From: Durusdinium trenchii
Taxonomy: Eukaryota; Sar; Dinophyceae; Suessiales; Symbiodiniaceae
Length of the DNA: 64,000 nt
Direction of reading: 5' to 3'
NCBI GenBank assembly: GCA_963970005.1
Contig: CAXAMN010003847.1
Span: forward strand, 313,162-377,161
Under the pieces are notes generated by a model. It did no database searches, was not told the origin of the DNA, and saw only the letters and a list, made by a program, of their open reading frames with translations. This document shows, in pieces, positions 26,300 through 37,260 of the stretch; position 1 is the first letter of the stretch, and each line of letters starts with the position of its first letter. The translations under genes were made by a program, and so were the position numbers.

Positions 26300-27575
26300 C
26301 TTAAGGAATCTTGAGGTTATGAACTTGGTTAGTACTGCATTAACTATACTAGCTACATCTAGCTACGATACATCATACTATACTGCAGGTAGTTGTGGAC
26401 CTGCAGACATGTGGTTAAAGTGTGTTTGTGGTTGTGACAACCGTCCGCCGGCTTCCTCAGTGAGCTCCTCCCAGGACGGCTATGGCTCCAGACAACTCCA
26501 AAGCGGCAACCTGGCCTTGCTGCAGGAGACCCAATGGCCAAGCCAAACCGCCAATGGTCAAGCTCTCCTGGAAGCAGATGCCAGAGGAAGGAAAACAATC
26601 TTCCCAAAATGGCACCAACATCGTCCTGATGTCTTCAATGTTTGCCAGACGACCTTGACTTACCACGGGGTTTTCTATGGAGCTCCAAGATCGTGTAGGG
26701 TAGTCCATTGGTAACCTTGCCACCCCCGATGTTTTTTGGTTGTTTGCTTGCCCGTTCTTCCTTCGGCCTTGGAAGGGTGCCTTTGTTTGATTTAACAGAA
26801 CCGTCCCTGTGCTCATTGGTTTGACATCTAAGAAAGAGAAGCAGGTGGAAAAGAGATGAACAGGCTAGGTTTTGATGCTTCAAGTTTGAAGGAACTTCAG
26901 AGAACTTCCACGTTTGGAAAGTTATGTGTACTCATTCACCATAAGGTTTTGAATGATGGTGGCAATCTACTGTATCCTCAGTAGCTCATAGTCAGCCATT
27001 CATTTCATCATATTCATTCATGTATGAGCTTCTTCAAACATCAAATGGTTATTTCCCACAACTCTGACTTTGTATACGCTGTGCCACGACTTTGCCAGTA
27101 CACCTAGGAGAAAAACCTTGGTGATACCCCGATCAGAAAGCTCGCTCGCGCCATGGCGTCCCGCCGCTGAGCGGCCAGCGGAATGAGTGAGGACCGCCGA
27201 AATCAGTAAGGCAGTATATCGTCCCATGGTTTTGGATGTTTTGGAGATCCAATATCCACAACCTCCAGAATCAGTCAGGCAATATGCTCCACCATGTTCA
27301 AGAGAGAGCAGTTTCCCACCGTTTTCGGGCCAGTCAGGCAGTCGAGACAAACAAGTCAGCCGACGAGTCAGGTGTCCAGGAAGGGGTTGGTTGAACTGTC
27401 CGTCGGAGACTGGATGACGGAAGTTCGGTATCTGGTTATATTATGAGGAATATGCAATTTTTGTTCCAAGTGGTAGAGCTTTCCTCCCAACAGGTGACCG
27501 GTGAGCCCTTGACAATGCATGTGTTTCTTGACATACTGAGCTGCCATGAGTTTTCGCCAGTGGGGTGTCCTGATG
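26300..27575. other. Spacer DNA, weak exon-like frames only
   Basis: A minus frame at about 26637-26457 (RTMLVPFWEDCFPSSGICF, then QVAALELSGAIAVLGGAH and a stop) and an overlapping plus frame are both open, so no call is made. Confidence 0.3.
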
Positions 27576-27576
27576 G

Positions 27577-27768
27577 GTGACAGGAGCCGAACTTGACGAT
27601 CCCATGAGTGGGAAGACCTGGTTGGCGGCACGGCTGGCCAATGCCTCCACCCTGCAGAGCTTATGCGAGGCATGGGGTGGCAGAGTGGGCAGAGCCCCCC
27701 CCAAAAAGACTGTCAAAACAGCACCTGGGTCGGCAAAAAAGAGACATCCGAGTCCTTGCACCCCATAG
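27577..27768 (+). CDS. Unrecognised small reading frame with a basic C-terminus (63 aa)
   Basis: The frame reads SGKTWLAARLANASTLQSLC, EAWGGRVGRAPPKKTVKTA and ends KKRHPSPCTP then TAG. The helical first half and Lys/Pro-rich tail look protein-like. The minus strand is open as well. It may be a terminal exon. Confidence 0.3.
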   Translation: MTGAELDDPMSGKTWLAARLANASTLQSLCEAWGGRVGRAPPKKTVKTAPGSAKKRHPSPCTP

Positions 27769-28110
27769 TACTGTGCCGACTGGAGGGAATCATAGAGGGA
27801 ACCGACTGCTTGTTTGGGTAGCAAAGATGGCAAGTCCTTTCTTGATTATTGATGAACCAAATGTTTCGTTGAAGTAATCTGAAGCCAAAGTAAGAATCTC
27901 TTCCACATGGGCCACATGGGTTTGCTTTAGACTAGCTTGGGAGTATGCGCCGACCATCATGAGGTGTATGATGGTGAAACACTCTGTGCAATCTAGTTTG
28001 GCTCCTGCCTCCCTGCCAACTATCTACTTGTATTTGTTCAACCTACCTTCCTACTCTACTACCCACCTACAGCTGCACATCAGTTTGAGTTTCACTTATT
28101 TTCACATCGT

Positions 28111-28783
28111 TCAATTAGGCTTGAATCTGGAATGATCAGCAACCCTTGCCCTGGCAGCATCTTCTTCGCCAGGCAGTGGAATCTTCACCTCGATACCTTT
28201 GGTGCCTGGGACGTTCGGACGTTTGGGACGTCGGATTTTTTCCTTGATGGAGCCATCCCAGTTGAGCGGTGAGGGGTTCCTTTCCTTGGATTGAGCTTGT
28301 TTACGGCATCGTCTGTGCAAACCCCGCCATGCACAAAGGGTTTAGCTAGTTTGGACAAAGCCCCAACCATACCTGATTGATTCGAATCCAATATTCAATT
28401 GCGGACTCTGTGCGTTGCAAGCCGCATGCTCTTGAAACTTGTCAGAAGGACAAGCATAGAGGCCTCCACCAAATCCTGCAGATGGTCTCCAATCCAACCA
28501 AAATTCTCTCCTGAACTCTCATCACTGAACAATGATGAACAATGAATGTTTCAAACATGCACCACTGACTGGAGAAATCTGGAGAGCCTCTCATGCGATT
28601 TGTCGATTTTCCACCTCACAGGAGCTCTGAACTGCTTACCACCGCCTGGCACACGGCTGCCACGCTGACGACCAGTCCTGGGGTGAGGACCTCACTGCAG
28701 GCGGAGTCGTCCAGGCGGCTTTTGGTGCGGCTGCTGGCGGAGCAGCGGCGGTTGCGGCCAGAGACTTGGTGGAATACGTTGAG
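28111..28783 (-). CDS. C-terminal exons of an unrec­ognised host gene
   Basis: The exon 28783-28640 (48 codons, acceptor CTGCAG, donor GTAAGCAG) reads VSGRNRRCSASSRTKSRL, then EVLTPGLVVSVAAVCQAV. A terminal exon ending at TGA 28111-28113 reads GSIKEKIRRPKRPNVPGTKG and IEVKIPLPGEEDAARARVAD then HSRFKPN. Whether the two exons belong to one gene is inferred from strand and distance; the intervening sequence and the start of the last exon (about 28275) were not resolved. No family recognised. Confidence 0.4.
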
Positions 28784-28814
28784 CTGCAGTGTTTAAATGT
28801 GTTTAATAGTTGTT

Positions 28815-28995
28815 ACTAAGAAGCTTCAAAGACCTAAAACGCTTCTTGTTACTAGTAGTACAGGCCTCCAACCTAGCCAGCGATGGCCTCCGCCCTAATA
28901 GCGATGGCCTCCAACCTCTAAGAAGCTTCAAAGACCTAAAACGCTTCCTGTTACTACAGGTGATGATACGATTCCCAAGGAAAGGAAGCTTCTAG
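28815..28995. repeat. Tandem/dispersed repeat cluster
   Basis: A block starting AAGAAGCTTCAAAGACCTAA is repeated at 28817-28852 and 28919-28954 with one difference. Between them lie two copies of GCGATGGCCTCC. TTACTAGTAGTA-type palindromes flank them. Related pieces occur at 23861, 55889, 59454 and 61607. Confidence 0.6.
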
Positions 28996-29135
28996 TTACT
29001 AGAAGGCTTTATGATCATTGAGAGTGGGAAAAAGACACCCACTATCCAGTGTACGAGCTATGATCTACAAAGATTGCATGACAGCGCGGAAGTCAGACTG
29101 CGGACTTTGGCAGACTTCGGTTTGTAGGCTGTGCT

Positions 29136-29300
29136 ATGATGAGTTCTCCAAGAAAGCACCCTGGTAGCTCTTGGTTTGGTCTCAAAATGTTGTTTCAATG
29201 TGGTGCTAAGGACTTTGACGCGCGAAGCATGGCGTGCATGGTTTGGGCCTGGAGCAAGCTTCGGGTCAAAGAGAAGGACGACTATGGCAAACAGCAGGTT
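29136..29300 (+). CDS. OPR/RAP-type helical-repeat fragment
   Basis: The frame has KDFDARSMACMVWAWSKLRV, which follows the octotricopeptide-type pattern Phe-x-x-(Gln/Arg)-x-(Leu/Met)-(Ala/Ser)-x-x-x-Trp-Ala-x-(Ala/Ser)-x-Leu. Such repeats form organellar RNA-binding proteins in algae and dinoflagellates. Only one repeat is visible, so this is an exon or a fragment. It lies 0.4 kb left of the right transposon copy. Confidence 0.4.
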
Positions 29301-29460
29301 TTCTCAAGGAAAGCAGCTGTTAAACAAAATATATCGGAGGTTTCTATGCATTGCCAATCATGTGTGACTGTCTTCCGGCTACTCAATTTAGGATGCTGAT
29401 GTTCATTGTTTCTTGAACCTAGCCAGGACGGTGTTCAAAGTTAAGCAAACCATAGAGGTA

Positions 29461-29484
29461 TTTTTTTTTTTTTAAAAAAAAAAA
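29461..29484. repeat. T13-A11 palindrome
   Basis: Thirteen T are followed directly by eleven A, a self-complementary run 190 bp outside the transposon end. Confidence 0.9.
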
Positions 29485-29672
29485 CATATTCGTTGCATGC
29501 TGGTTCTTTTCTTAGATGTTGTTTTGTTGGGATGGTTTGTCCTTGGTTGTTTTCTTGTGTTGGCTCTTGGTTGTTCTTGCCGTTGTTATCCTTACGACGG
29601 TGTGAATCTTGGATGACGTGTTGAAACTTCTGAACCTGGTGATGTCGCGTCATCCTGTAGACTCCGTTCAAC

Positions 29673-29676
29673 CACC
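29673..29676. repeat. Target-site duplication CACC, left side
   Basis: The four bases before the left terminal repeat are CACC, equal to the four bases after the right terminal repeat (47127-47130). Four matching bases are expected by chance about once in 256 cases, so this is supportive, not decisive. Confidence 0.6.
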
Positions 29677-29720
29677 AAGTAAATTTCACAGCATTTGAGG
29701 GTAATTTCGTTTTAATTGAG
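29677..29720 (+). repeat. Left terminal inverted repeat of the right copy
   Basis: The 44 bases starting AAGTAAATTTCACAGC match the reverse complement of 47083-47126 at 33 of 44 positions. Mismatches cluster in the middle and both outer parts are well conserved. Homology with the left transposon copy begins at 29677. Confidence 0.85.
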
Positions 29721-29760
29721 TCCAAGCCCGGGTAAAGGTCTGTTGTGTGTGGGAAGCATG

Positions 29761-29782
29761 TTCTAGCCCATTTGGGTCAAAG
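29761..29782 (+). other. Spliced-leader-like 22-base block directly before the start codon
   Basis: The bases TTCTAGCCCATTTGGGTCAA and AG precede the ATG at 29783. With single-base gaps they align to the dinoflagellate spliced leader (ending TAGCCATTTTGGCTCAAG) over TAGCC, ATTT, GG, TCAA and G. The block is exactly 22 nt, the leader's length. Relict leaders in genomic DNA are a known sign of past reverse transcription of dinoflagellate mRNAs. Chance similarity cannot be excluded. The left copy carries it at 13210-13231. Confidence 0.4.
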
Positions 29783-32700
29783 ATGGACAGGAGGTCCTAT
29801 TTTCGAGGCCTGGTGTCAACCCCAAAAGGGGATGAATCATCAGGAAAAGCTCTTGTCCCAAACGGGACATGTTTTCGAGCTTATGATGGTGATGATCATG
29901 GAACGCTGAGCGACCGCAGAAGTTACTTGAGACAAATAGTGGGGAAGAGTGAGTCATCGAAGGGTGATCTGGCTTTAGCAGAAGTTTCAGAAAAAGTCCA
30001 AGAATCTGATTCAGTTCACCAGACTTTGGCGACAGTGTGCTTTGATCTTAAAAGGTTGAGGCAACTCAAAGCTGCAATGCTACAGACTGAGTCCAACAAG
30101 ACAGCTCCTTTTCGCAAGCGGCCCAACTACAATAATTCCCGAAGGAGACTTCTTGCAAACCCCAAGGTCCGTGTGAAGTGGCTTGTTGTGCAAAGCAATA
30201 CTTTGCTGTGTGGTGATGTTGTTGTATTGATGATGATTGCTGATGATGGTGACGTAGGGTCTTCTTCTTGAAGGTTAAGTTTGGTCTGAGGTTATTTTCA
30301 TTTTCGTGTGGTCCTGCCATCTCACCATCACCAGTCTTGCTTGGGGTGTACTCAGGCAGGCATCCAATGGGTGCAGCAGGAGTAGATTGGCTAAGCTTCT
30401 GACATCATCTTGCCGTTGCCATCGACAAACGTGCTTCCAGGGGTTCCAAGAGGATCAGGATACTGTACTTACCTTCCTGGATACTTTTTGGTCTTTGCAC
30501 AAGATTGAGCAAGATTCTTATGATCGGGACTCAGTTGATTATTCACTGAATTTGGTGTATGTTCAGGTGTTGTTTCACATAGTATTCTGTTTCGTACAAT
30601 GCTTTGGCTGCCAAGATTGAGAGCATGCTGACTGGCATTGCAAAGGGCAATCGCAGCTGGTCGTTCCTCACAGGGAAGCGGATCATCTCTTCGAAGTGCT
30701 TGGCAGCACTTCTAGGCATTCGATCGGGTCGTTTCTCCCGAGCTGGGGCAGGCTTGCAGGATCGACGATTTGCAAAGTTTGGGGCCGCTACTTATCAAAC
30801 ATTTGCCAAACCGCATATTGTGTCATAGGTTTTGGAAAAAAGAACTGTCAAGTGTCTTCCCCAAGCATATCATCGACATTCCTGCTTGTGAGCAAAGGTT
30901 AAGAAGAGAACACCCTTGAAGAACATGAAGTTGGACTCATACTTTCTCAAGTTGTACATCAATGCAGCAGGGATGCTTCCAGATCGGTTTCTTGCTTCAT
31001 TATATAAATATCCAAAAAGAACAAGCAAATTGGACGCATGTTAACCCACCAGGACACATGTCACTCACCACAGGTTTCAGAGAGCTGCTCGAGAATCACA
31101 AGGCGCAACTGGAGATGAGTCCCACCTGACCATCAAGTTCACTCATGGCTCCCACAAAGATGATATTGGAGTCTAACCTGCAATGAGGTTTTGCTGTAAA
31201 CCAAAGGTCTGTGGCATAAGAGATCATTTCTGGGCAACTTGGGGGTTGCATGCTGAGACACTGATGTGGACAACATGGTGGGAGCGGAGGATGCAGATGA
31301 GTGGGAGGTGCCAGCAGAGTCTATAGATTCAGACTTGGAGCTGAAACTGCACATTTTAGGCTTCAAAGCGGTCTGGTGTCAGAGCCATGTCATTTTTAAA
31401 ACTGACTGCAAGATTTGTTGGTCAGCTGCTCAAAGCAATTGTTCTATGAACAGCTTAGCTCTCAGGATTGTGGAGACCACGTTTGGCAGCTGCCCTTCCG
31501 AGCTGCCCACACGCTACTTGCCACCAGGGAACCTGAAGTTGCTCCATGCTGGTAGCAACCTCGCTGTTTCGTAGCTTAGATCAAAACCCAAATCAAGGCT
31601 GTTGGGTGAACTGCAGGTCACAGGTCTAACCAGGGTTGGTCCAACCAGCACACAGCCTGAGGTACAATCATTTTGTACGAAGGTTTCAGACGAAGTGGGC
31701 TAATCTTTTGCGCTTCTCAAATCCAACTGGATTTGCTGTTTGCGATGATTGCTCGTGCTACAAGACAGCCTTTGAAGAGAATTCTGACACTTTTCTTACC
31801 AATAACTCACTAACTGTTTTCATATCTATCTCAGCTTGATGGATGCTCTAATTGATGCTTACAGACTGAGAATTATATTTGTGAGGATCCGGTGGACAAA
31901 TACGAAATAGCCCGTGGCTATCGTGACCATCTTGGAGCTGTGGCAGCAGACAGGCAGCTTGAAAGCTACCTCGAGGCCTGTTTGGTGATTGGAGTCAAAA
32001 CCTGACAATTTTCTTGCACTAGAGTTTTTGATCAGGCCCTTGACCCTATGGTGGATGGTGACACATTGCTTCTAACAACTGATTCTTCCCAGCAGCAAGA
32101 GATTGAAGTTTCAGGCATCATGAGTTTGCAATTTGTTGCATGTGATTGCATTCCGGGTTGGGCAGGAGTAAGTGTTGCCTTGCTCACATAAGGATGGAAT
32201 GGACCAATCCAAATGGTGCCTACCGAGACTCCGGCATGGCACTCTTTCGAAGAGCATGCAGAAACTGGATCGTCCAAGAGTAAAAATTCAAGGTGTATGG
32301 TGCCATCAAGTCTGTCTTCACCTGCACGTGGTAGATGTTCGTTTGCCGAGCGATGGCTCGACAGTGGCTGAGTCTGTCATCAAGACCCTGGAGCATGTCC
32401 ACACCATCTTGCAGGACAAGATGCCACGCAAGATCCTGATGATTGCTGCTAGGCAAAACTGGAGTTGCTCAATGTGAGATATTGTTACTGAGTTACTGTT
32501 ACACTTTTGGTCAATGAATATCTATATACTTTTAGATTGAGGCGGACAATACTGTTCGCGAGAACAAGAACCAGACGATCCTCAAACTGTTAGCGTGGAT
32601 GCTATTACAGAAGGGATTGGAACTCACTGGAATATTATTCCATCGCGTGGGGCATACTCACGGAAGCTTGGGTAACTTGACGAAATGCTAGTTTGCTTCA

Positions 32701-35351
32701 GATTCATTAATTGTTGAAAGGGAGCTGCAGAACCAGGAGTTTTTCGTTTTAATATGTCCCTTTGACCGAGATCAAATATACGGGATCCTGAGCAAATCCA
32801 TGAGGTGGGTCGATTGTTTGGCTGACCCACCAGACATAGAGGAGACACTTGGGGCAATTTGAAGCTGTTTTGAGACTAACTACTAACAGCCATGTCCAAA
32901 CCAAACAGCCGCTAACAATTTGGTTGGGCATGGGCATTGAGGAAGCTGCGCTACCTGTGTGACAAGATCAACATCAAGGCTTGGCTGGGAAATGCCGAGG
33001 TGCTTGTGGAGGAACTCAGAACTACCAGACCATGGAAAACATGGTTCCTTGTCTGTTTGAGTTTGCCTGGAACAGGTTGCACTTGATTTGATGAATATTT
33101 TGTTCATGCGTTTGTTCTCTGAGGCTTGAAGGTGCACCGGTGACATATTCTGGAGGAATGAAAGAAGATAGCAGCGGAGCCCATGCCTTCCTCTTCATGC
33201 GTCGTAGAGGCTCATTCTAGATTGAACTGATTGTAGGAGTGCAGGTGAGTGTATTACTCTTTTACTTCTGGCTGCCAGACATCCCTGGAAGCATGAACAT
33301 CGTCACAGAGGGCCCTGGTCGACATGGATTTGCTGTGTCACCAAATGATGTTGTGTGCTGCGTGAAGCGTTTCCTTGCGGACCATGCTTTGAGCCAGGAG
33401 TTTGTGAATTCTTGTTCAACAGCTTCACAAGCAAGTAAGATCATATCATATTGAACCAAACCTCTCCTGCAGGACCCAGTAGTGGTCTTCCCATGTGAGT
33501 TCATGGGCCTGGTGGGAGACATTCCCCACATCGCAAGGCCTTTGAAATCATTTGATAATGACAGAAGAAAGAAATTCTTGCAGCTTGCGATGCTACTTCT
33601 TCAAACAGAAGATAATGCAAGCACACAGAGAACAGTTCAGTATATGATTGCTTTGAGCAATCCAAATGCTCCTGCAGAGCCTGTTCCTGCGTTGCCCTGG
33701 CTTTCTGTCAGGTGTGACAGTGAGTTCGATGCCCTTGTAAGTTTAGACCCAGGGCAATCGCTCATTGGTAAGGTGATTCCCCAAATGCAGTTCAGTGCTC
33801 GGATGCAAAGACGCAGGTGAGATGGAAAAAACAATCTAATTGCTAAGATTCGCATAACAACAGATGGACAGATGGAATCGTTCTTTGATGAAATGATTGG
33901 AAGCTGTTGCGGTTCTGTTTGTTTGCAGCGCCTCAAGCTGGGGTCTGTAGTTATTTTGAAGACCATGGATGAGATGGAGAGGAGTGCTTGTTTTTCTGCA
34001 GCTTATGAACCTGTTCCTCAAACCACTTGTTGTGTTGGGCCTTGAGTCATCATTTGGAAGGACTTCCGGTAGCTTGAAGCGTTCTTTGACAGATGTTCAG
34101 TGCAGCCTCGTGAACACTACGCCAGATCCTAAACGAAGGCTTTTTCAGTCGAAGGACTTTCAGAAACTGGATGCTTGTGCTATAAGTGTATGTTTATTCC
34201 ATTGCACCAGGGCTTGGACAAGGTTTATAAACTTTTTGGAACATTCTGGATATCAAAGAAGCTTCACACCACTTCTTTGCTGTTACCAGTTTGAATTTAC
34301 CTGGAGCTTGCGACAGGACAACGACATCCACCTTGAAGCTGCTGCTTCTGTGGTTTGGTGGAGCGACATAGCCGATTCTCAGGCACACCATCAGTTTTGG
34401 GAAGGGGCAAGGAGTTGTCAACAACTGCCAGGATCCCTTCTACATATCCCCGGTCTCAGCCCAGAAGGACCGGCATTTGTCTTGACATTGATCACTGGTT
34501 GGTCTCAAACAAAAACTCTTTGAGGCATGGTACCCTAGTCAAAACGTAGATTTGAATACTGCAGGAACAGCACAAGCAGGCTATGAAGAAGGCCTGAAAC
34601 CTTTGAGCTAACGCATTGGTTCAAGTCACCTCCAAGTTCTTGACTCTAGCAGGCTGAAGAAATAAATTACGTGGCAACCCAGAAGCTGTTGGAGGCCCGA
34701 TCCTTTTTGTTCATTCTCGAGCATGCTGCTTCTGAATCTGAACTGAAACGTGGAAATCATGATTCCCTTTTGGCAGGCTCATAAGATCTTGAAGCGAGAC
34801 ACTGGCAACCCCGTCCATAAGCTGATGGATTTGTCTTCTAGTATGCTAAATGGAGTTGCAAAACTTTGCGCATTGAATTCTGGAAAGGATGTAGGATTGC
34901 CAAACGTTTTCGATGACAACTAGATCTGACCTTTTGATCGAAGATCAGTCAGCTGATTGTGTTTGGGATTTCATCAACACTCTCGCTGCTGCAAATTTGC
35001 TTGCCAAAAAGGAGACTGTAGCATTCGCTGCACTGCTCTTGCGCAAGGTTCGTTCAATTTGATTGTACCTTTGTGTAAACCACACACTGTGATTCAATCT
35101 CTCTTCGAAGCCTTTTGTGGATGGTCAGCTGACGCCAGCAGTGCCCTTGTATCTGATGAAGAATCTTGCATTGATTACGAAATGGAAATAGGGTCGGAAC
35201 CACAAACTGTTGACTGACTTAAGTTGTGATATCACATGACAGCACATGCATCTGCAGGAAACCCACTCTCAGTCTTCGCGACGCTGTGCGAAAGGTCACA
35301 CAGCCATCACCTGCAAGGAGCTCAAAAAAAGTGAAAGTGTCAAGCGAGTGA
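29783..35351 (+). CDS. DUF7869-like multi-exon protein, putative transposase (right copy)
   Basis: The likely start is the ATG at 29783, directly after a spliced-leader-like block. Exon 1 (29783-30166, 128 codons) is hydrophilic and ends at AAG|GTCCGT. Downstream exon-like frames in order are: a Cys motif (SSCRCHRQTCFQGF, near 30400-30515); a block with GNRSWSFLTGKR (near 30580-30780); 31270-31540; a Cys-containing exon with RFSNPTGFAVCDDC (near 31660-31790); and a block with EIARGYRDHLGAV (near 31900). The core follows at 32193-32671. Further coding frames continue through 33270-35110 (for example VVFPCEFMGLVGDIPHIARP and HKLMDLSSSMLNGVAKLCAL). This order of Cys block, core and long C-terminal part fits proteins abundant in dinoflagellate and algal genomes that I recall as DUF7869. 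The end is uncertain: a basic, NLS-like stretch runs to a stop at 35349-35351 but splicing there is unresolved. The transposase role is inferred from the domain and from its place in a TIR element. Confidence 0.6.
32193..32671 (+). other. DDE/RNase-H-like core exons of the putative transposase
   Basis: Two exons join in frame: 32193-32447 (85 codons, acceptor AAG|GATGG, GC donor) and 32536-32671 (acceptor TTTAG|ATTG). The first opens with DGMDQSKWCLPR and continues through conserved-looking beta-strand segments (CHQVCLHLHVVDVRLP). The second has ADNTVRENKN and then FHRVGHTHGSLG. The pattern Asp ... Asp-Asn ... Gly-His-Thr-His is that of the DUF7869 family as I remember it. Spacing of acidic residues suits an RNase-H fold, but catalytic function is an inference. 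The same exons in the left copy lie at 10545-10799 and 10321-10456 (minus). Confidence 0.65.
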
Positions 35352-35533
35352 ATCTACTGTGAGAGGACAGTTCGCAAGCCCTTCCTGAAGAAGACCAATG
35401 AAATCAAGAAAGTGAAGACTCCCAGGAGACAAATGTTTTTATGTTAAGTCACTTTCAGTTCATGCTCCATCTCAGTCCTCTGCATGGTTCCTAGCCATTC
35501 ACCAGGAGATGCTTTCAGAAAACGGACTTTCCC

Positions 35534-37191
35534 ATGGCTACAGATTCAGACCCGTTGGGACCGAAAAACATGAAAGAGACATTTTCTTGGGCTGAGACCT
35601 TTGTGAAGCGACTGTATAAGCACTTTGGCAAACGACAGGTTGTGGCTCAGTTCAAGCGATGGCCTTTGTGGCACTTCGGAACTATGTTCTCTGGAGTTGG
35701 GTGTGCAGAATCAGCCCATTACTCAGAGATTGAATCTGACCTGCCTGAAAAACAATTGGTGGGCCTAGGCCATGCTAAGCTTGGAGTCAGTGATCCGCAA
35801 GGAGTTGCCCAGGAGATCTCGAAAACGTGTCCAGCTTCACTTCTCATGTGATTACGAACCTTCATGCCAACGTGTACTTTGTCGTTCGTATTCGTCCTGT
35901 GTCTTCGAAAATATCATGGACTTCAGCCCGGAGAATACTGAACTATGGTGTGTAAAACACCTGAAAATGTGCAGCTGTCAGTTGCCAGTCGACCAAAACA
36001 GCTACTTGCCTAATTATCATTCCCAGGTATACCTTCTGATATAGATCTCTTTACCTTCCTTGAGCAAACATCTAGAAACGACCCTGCAACACAAACAAAC
36101 ACCCCATCTCAGGCTTGCGGATCAAGGTGGCAGGATTTGGGCGGCAGGATTTGGGCAATGAATCAACAAAATGTTTGTTTGAAAGTTCATCAAACGCCAT
36201 CCCAGTCTCTTCCTCCCTTCCGCGGCTGGCCTCAATCCCATGAGGACCACCTTGCCAGCCATATTCTTTGATGGGCCTGAGAAAGGGGGAAGCGGATATC
36301 AAGCACAAAGTCCATGAGAAATACTACAGCGATGCAACAGAATCAGCTGACATACATATCATTGAGAACGTGACCGAGTATAATTTGCAGGCCTATGTGA
36401 CTCAACACTTTGGGAATGTTGAGTGGGATTGTCGAATTGTGAAGATTGACCCCAGAATCTTCGGATTTGGATGTGCTCGTCCACGGATCTATGGGGTGAT
36501 CTGGAATGTGGCCTACATGGGGCCTTGGAAACCAGACTTTCCCTTCCTAGAGGTCTTGGGAGCTTTGCGAGCTAGGCCAAGCATGGTGGCTCAAGATTTC
36601 TACTGGATGAACCTTGCCCCATCAAGGCTTACCATGGAGCAGGACTCTCAAATAAATTAGTCATGTTTCCTGTCTTTGTATAAAACCAGTCATTCAATTA
36701 TCACCGCCCTACAGTCTTAGCTCAGGAGAGCAACCTGCATGACTATGACGACCCCAAGATGTTCTCAAAGAAGGGTTGGCAAGTTGCGGACTTGAACCAA
36801 CTTGTCCGGAACGGGAGGGGGAGGACAGAGTGCAAGGATCGATCTTTGATGACACTGACTACGAACTCTGGCAAGCTGTTTAGCAAGGTCCCAACCTGCG
36901 GGAAACATATCATGTTTCAAGAGTTTGAATTGCTGCATGCCCAACAAATAACTTTCCAACAGTTCTCAACTTGTTGTTCCCTGGGAGGCCTCAAGACGTG
37001 TCATGCAACCACTGGAGCTCTTCGCGACCCATGTCCTGCCTGTCACTCCCAGTCAAAGTGAGGCAGCGATGGCGCCAATGCTCCAGCTCGACAATGCCTG
37101 CACCACCGCATCTGTCCGCATGAGCGGTAATGCGATGTCAGTTCCATGCATCGGTGCGGTGCTGGTTGCAACAATCCTTGGACTCAGCTGA
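35534..37191 (+). CDS. C5 cytosine-specific DNA methyltransferase, 6 exons, 419 aa (right copy)
   Basis: The enzyme would transfer a methyl group from SAM to C5 of cytosine in DNA. The model is join(35534-35713, 35769-36026, 36076-36133, 36245-36642, 36726-36887, 36988-37191), which totals 1260 nt and stays in frame. Motif I is TMFSGVGCAES in exon 1. FSCDYEP and CVFENI (motifs II-III) are in exon 2. The catalytic motif IV AGPPCQPYSLMG with the nucleophilic Cys is formed across the exon 3/4 junction. Motif VI IENVTEY and motif VIII GCARPRIYGVIW are in exon 4. Motif X SGNAMSVPCIGAVL is near the C-terminus. Introns are GC-AG (55 nt), GT-AG (49), GA-AG (111), GA-AG (83) and GT-AG (100). The start has context CCCATGG. 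Length suits a catalytic domain alone, without targeting domains. It follows the putative transposase on the same strand and could instead be fused to it by splicing. Confidence 0.85.
36129..36156. repeat. 14-bp tandem duplication, right copy only, at a GA splice donor
   Basis: The unit GGCAGGATTTGGGC is present twice here and once in the left copy. It contains the exon 3 end and the GA donor of the methyltransferase, so two equivalent donors exist. Use of the first gives the normal protein; use of the second would add 14 nt and shift the frame. Confidence 0.8.
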
Positions 37192-37260
37192 TAGATTGTA
37201 AAGGTATCGAAGTTCTCAAATTCGATAGCTGTTGTTACAAATTCAAGGCTTATGTTCAGC

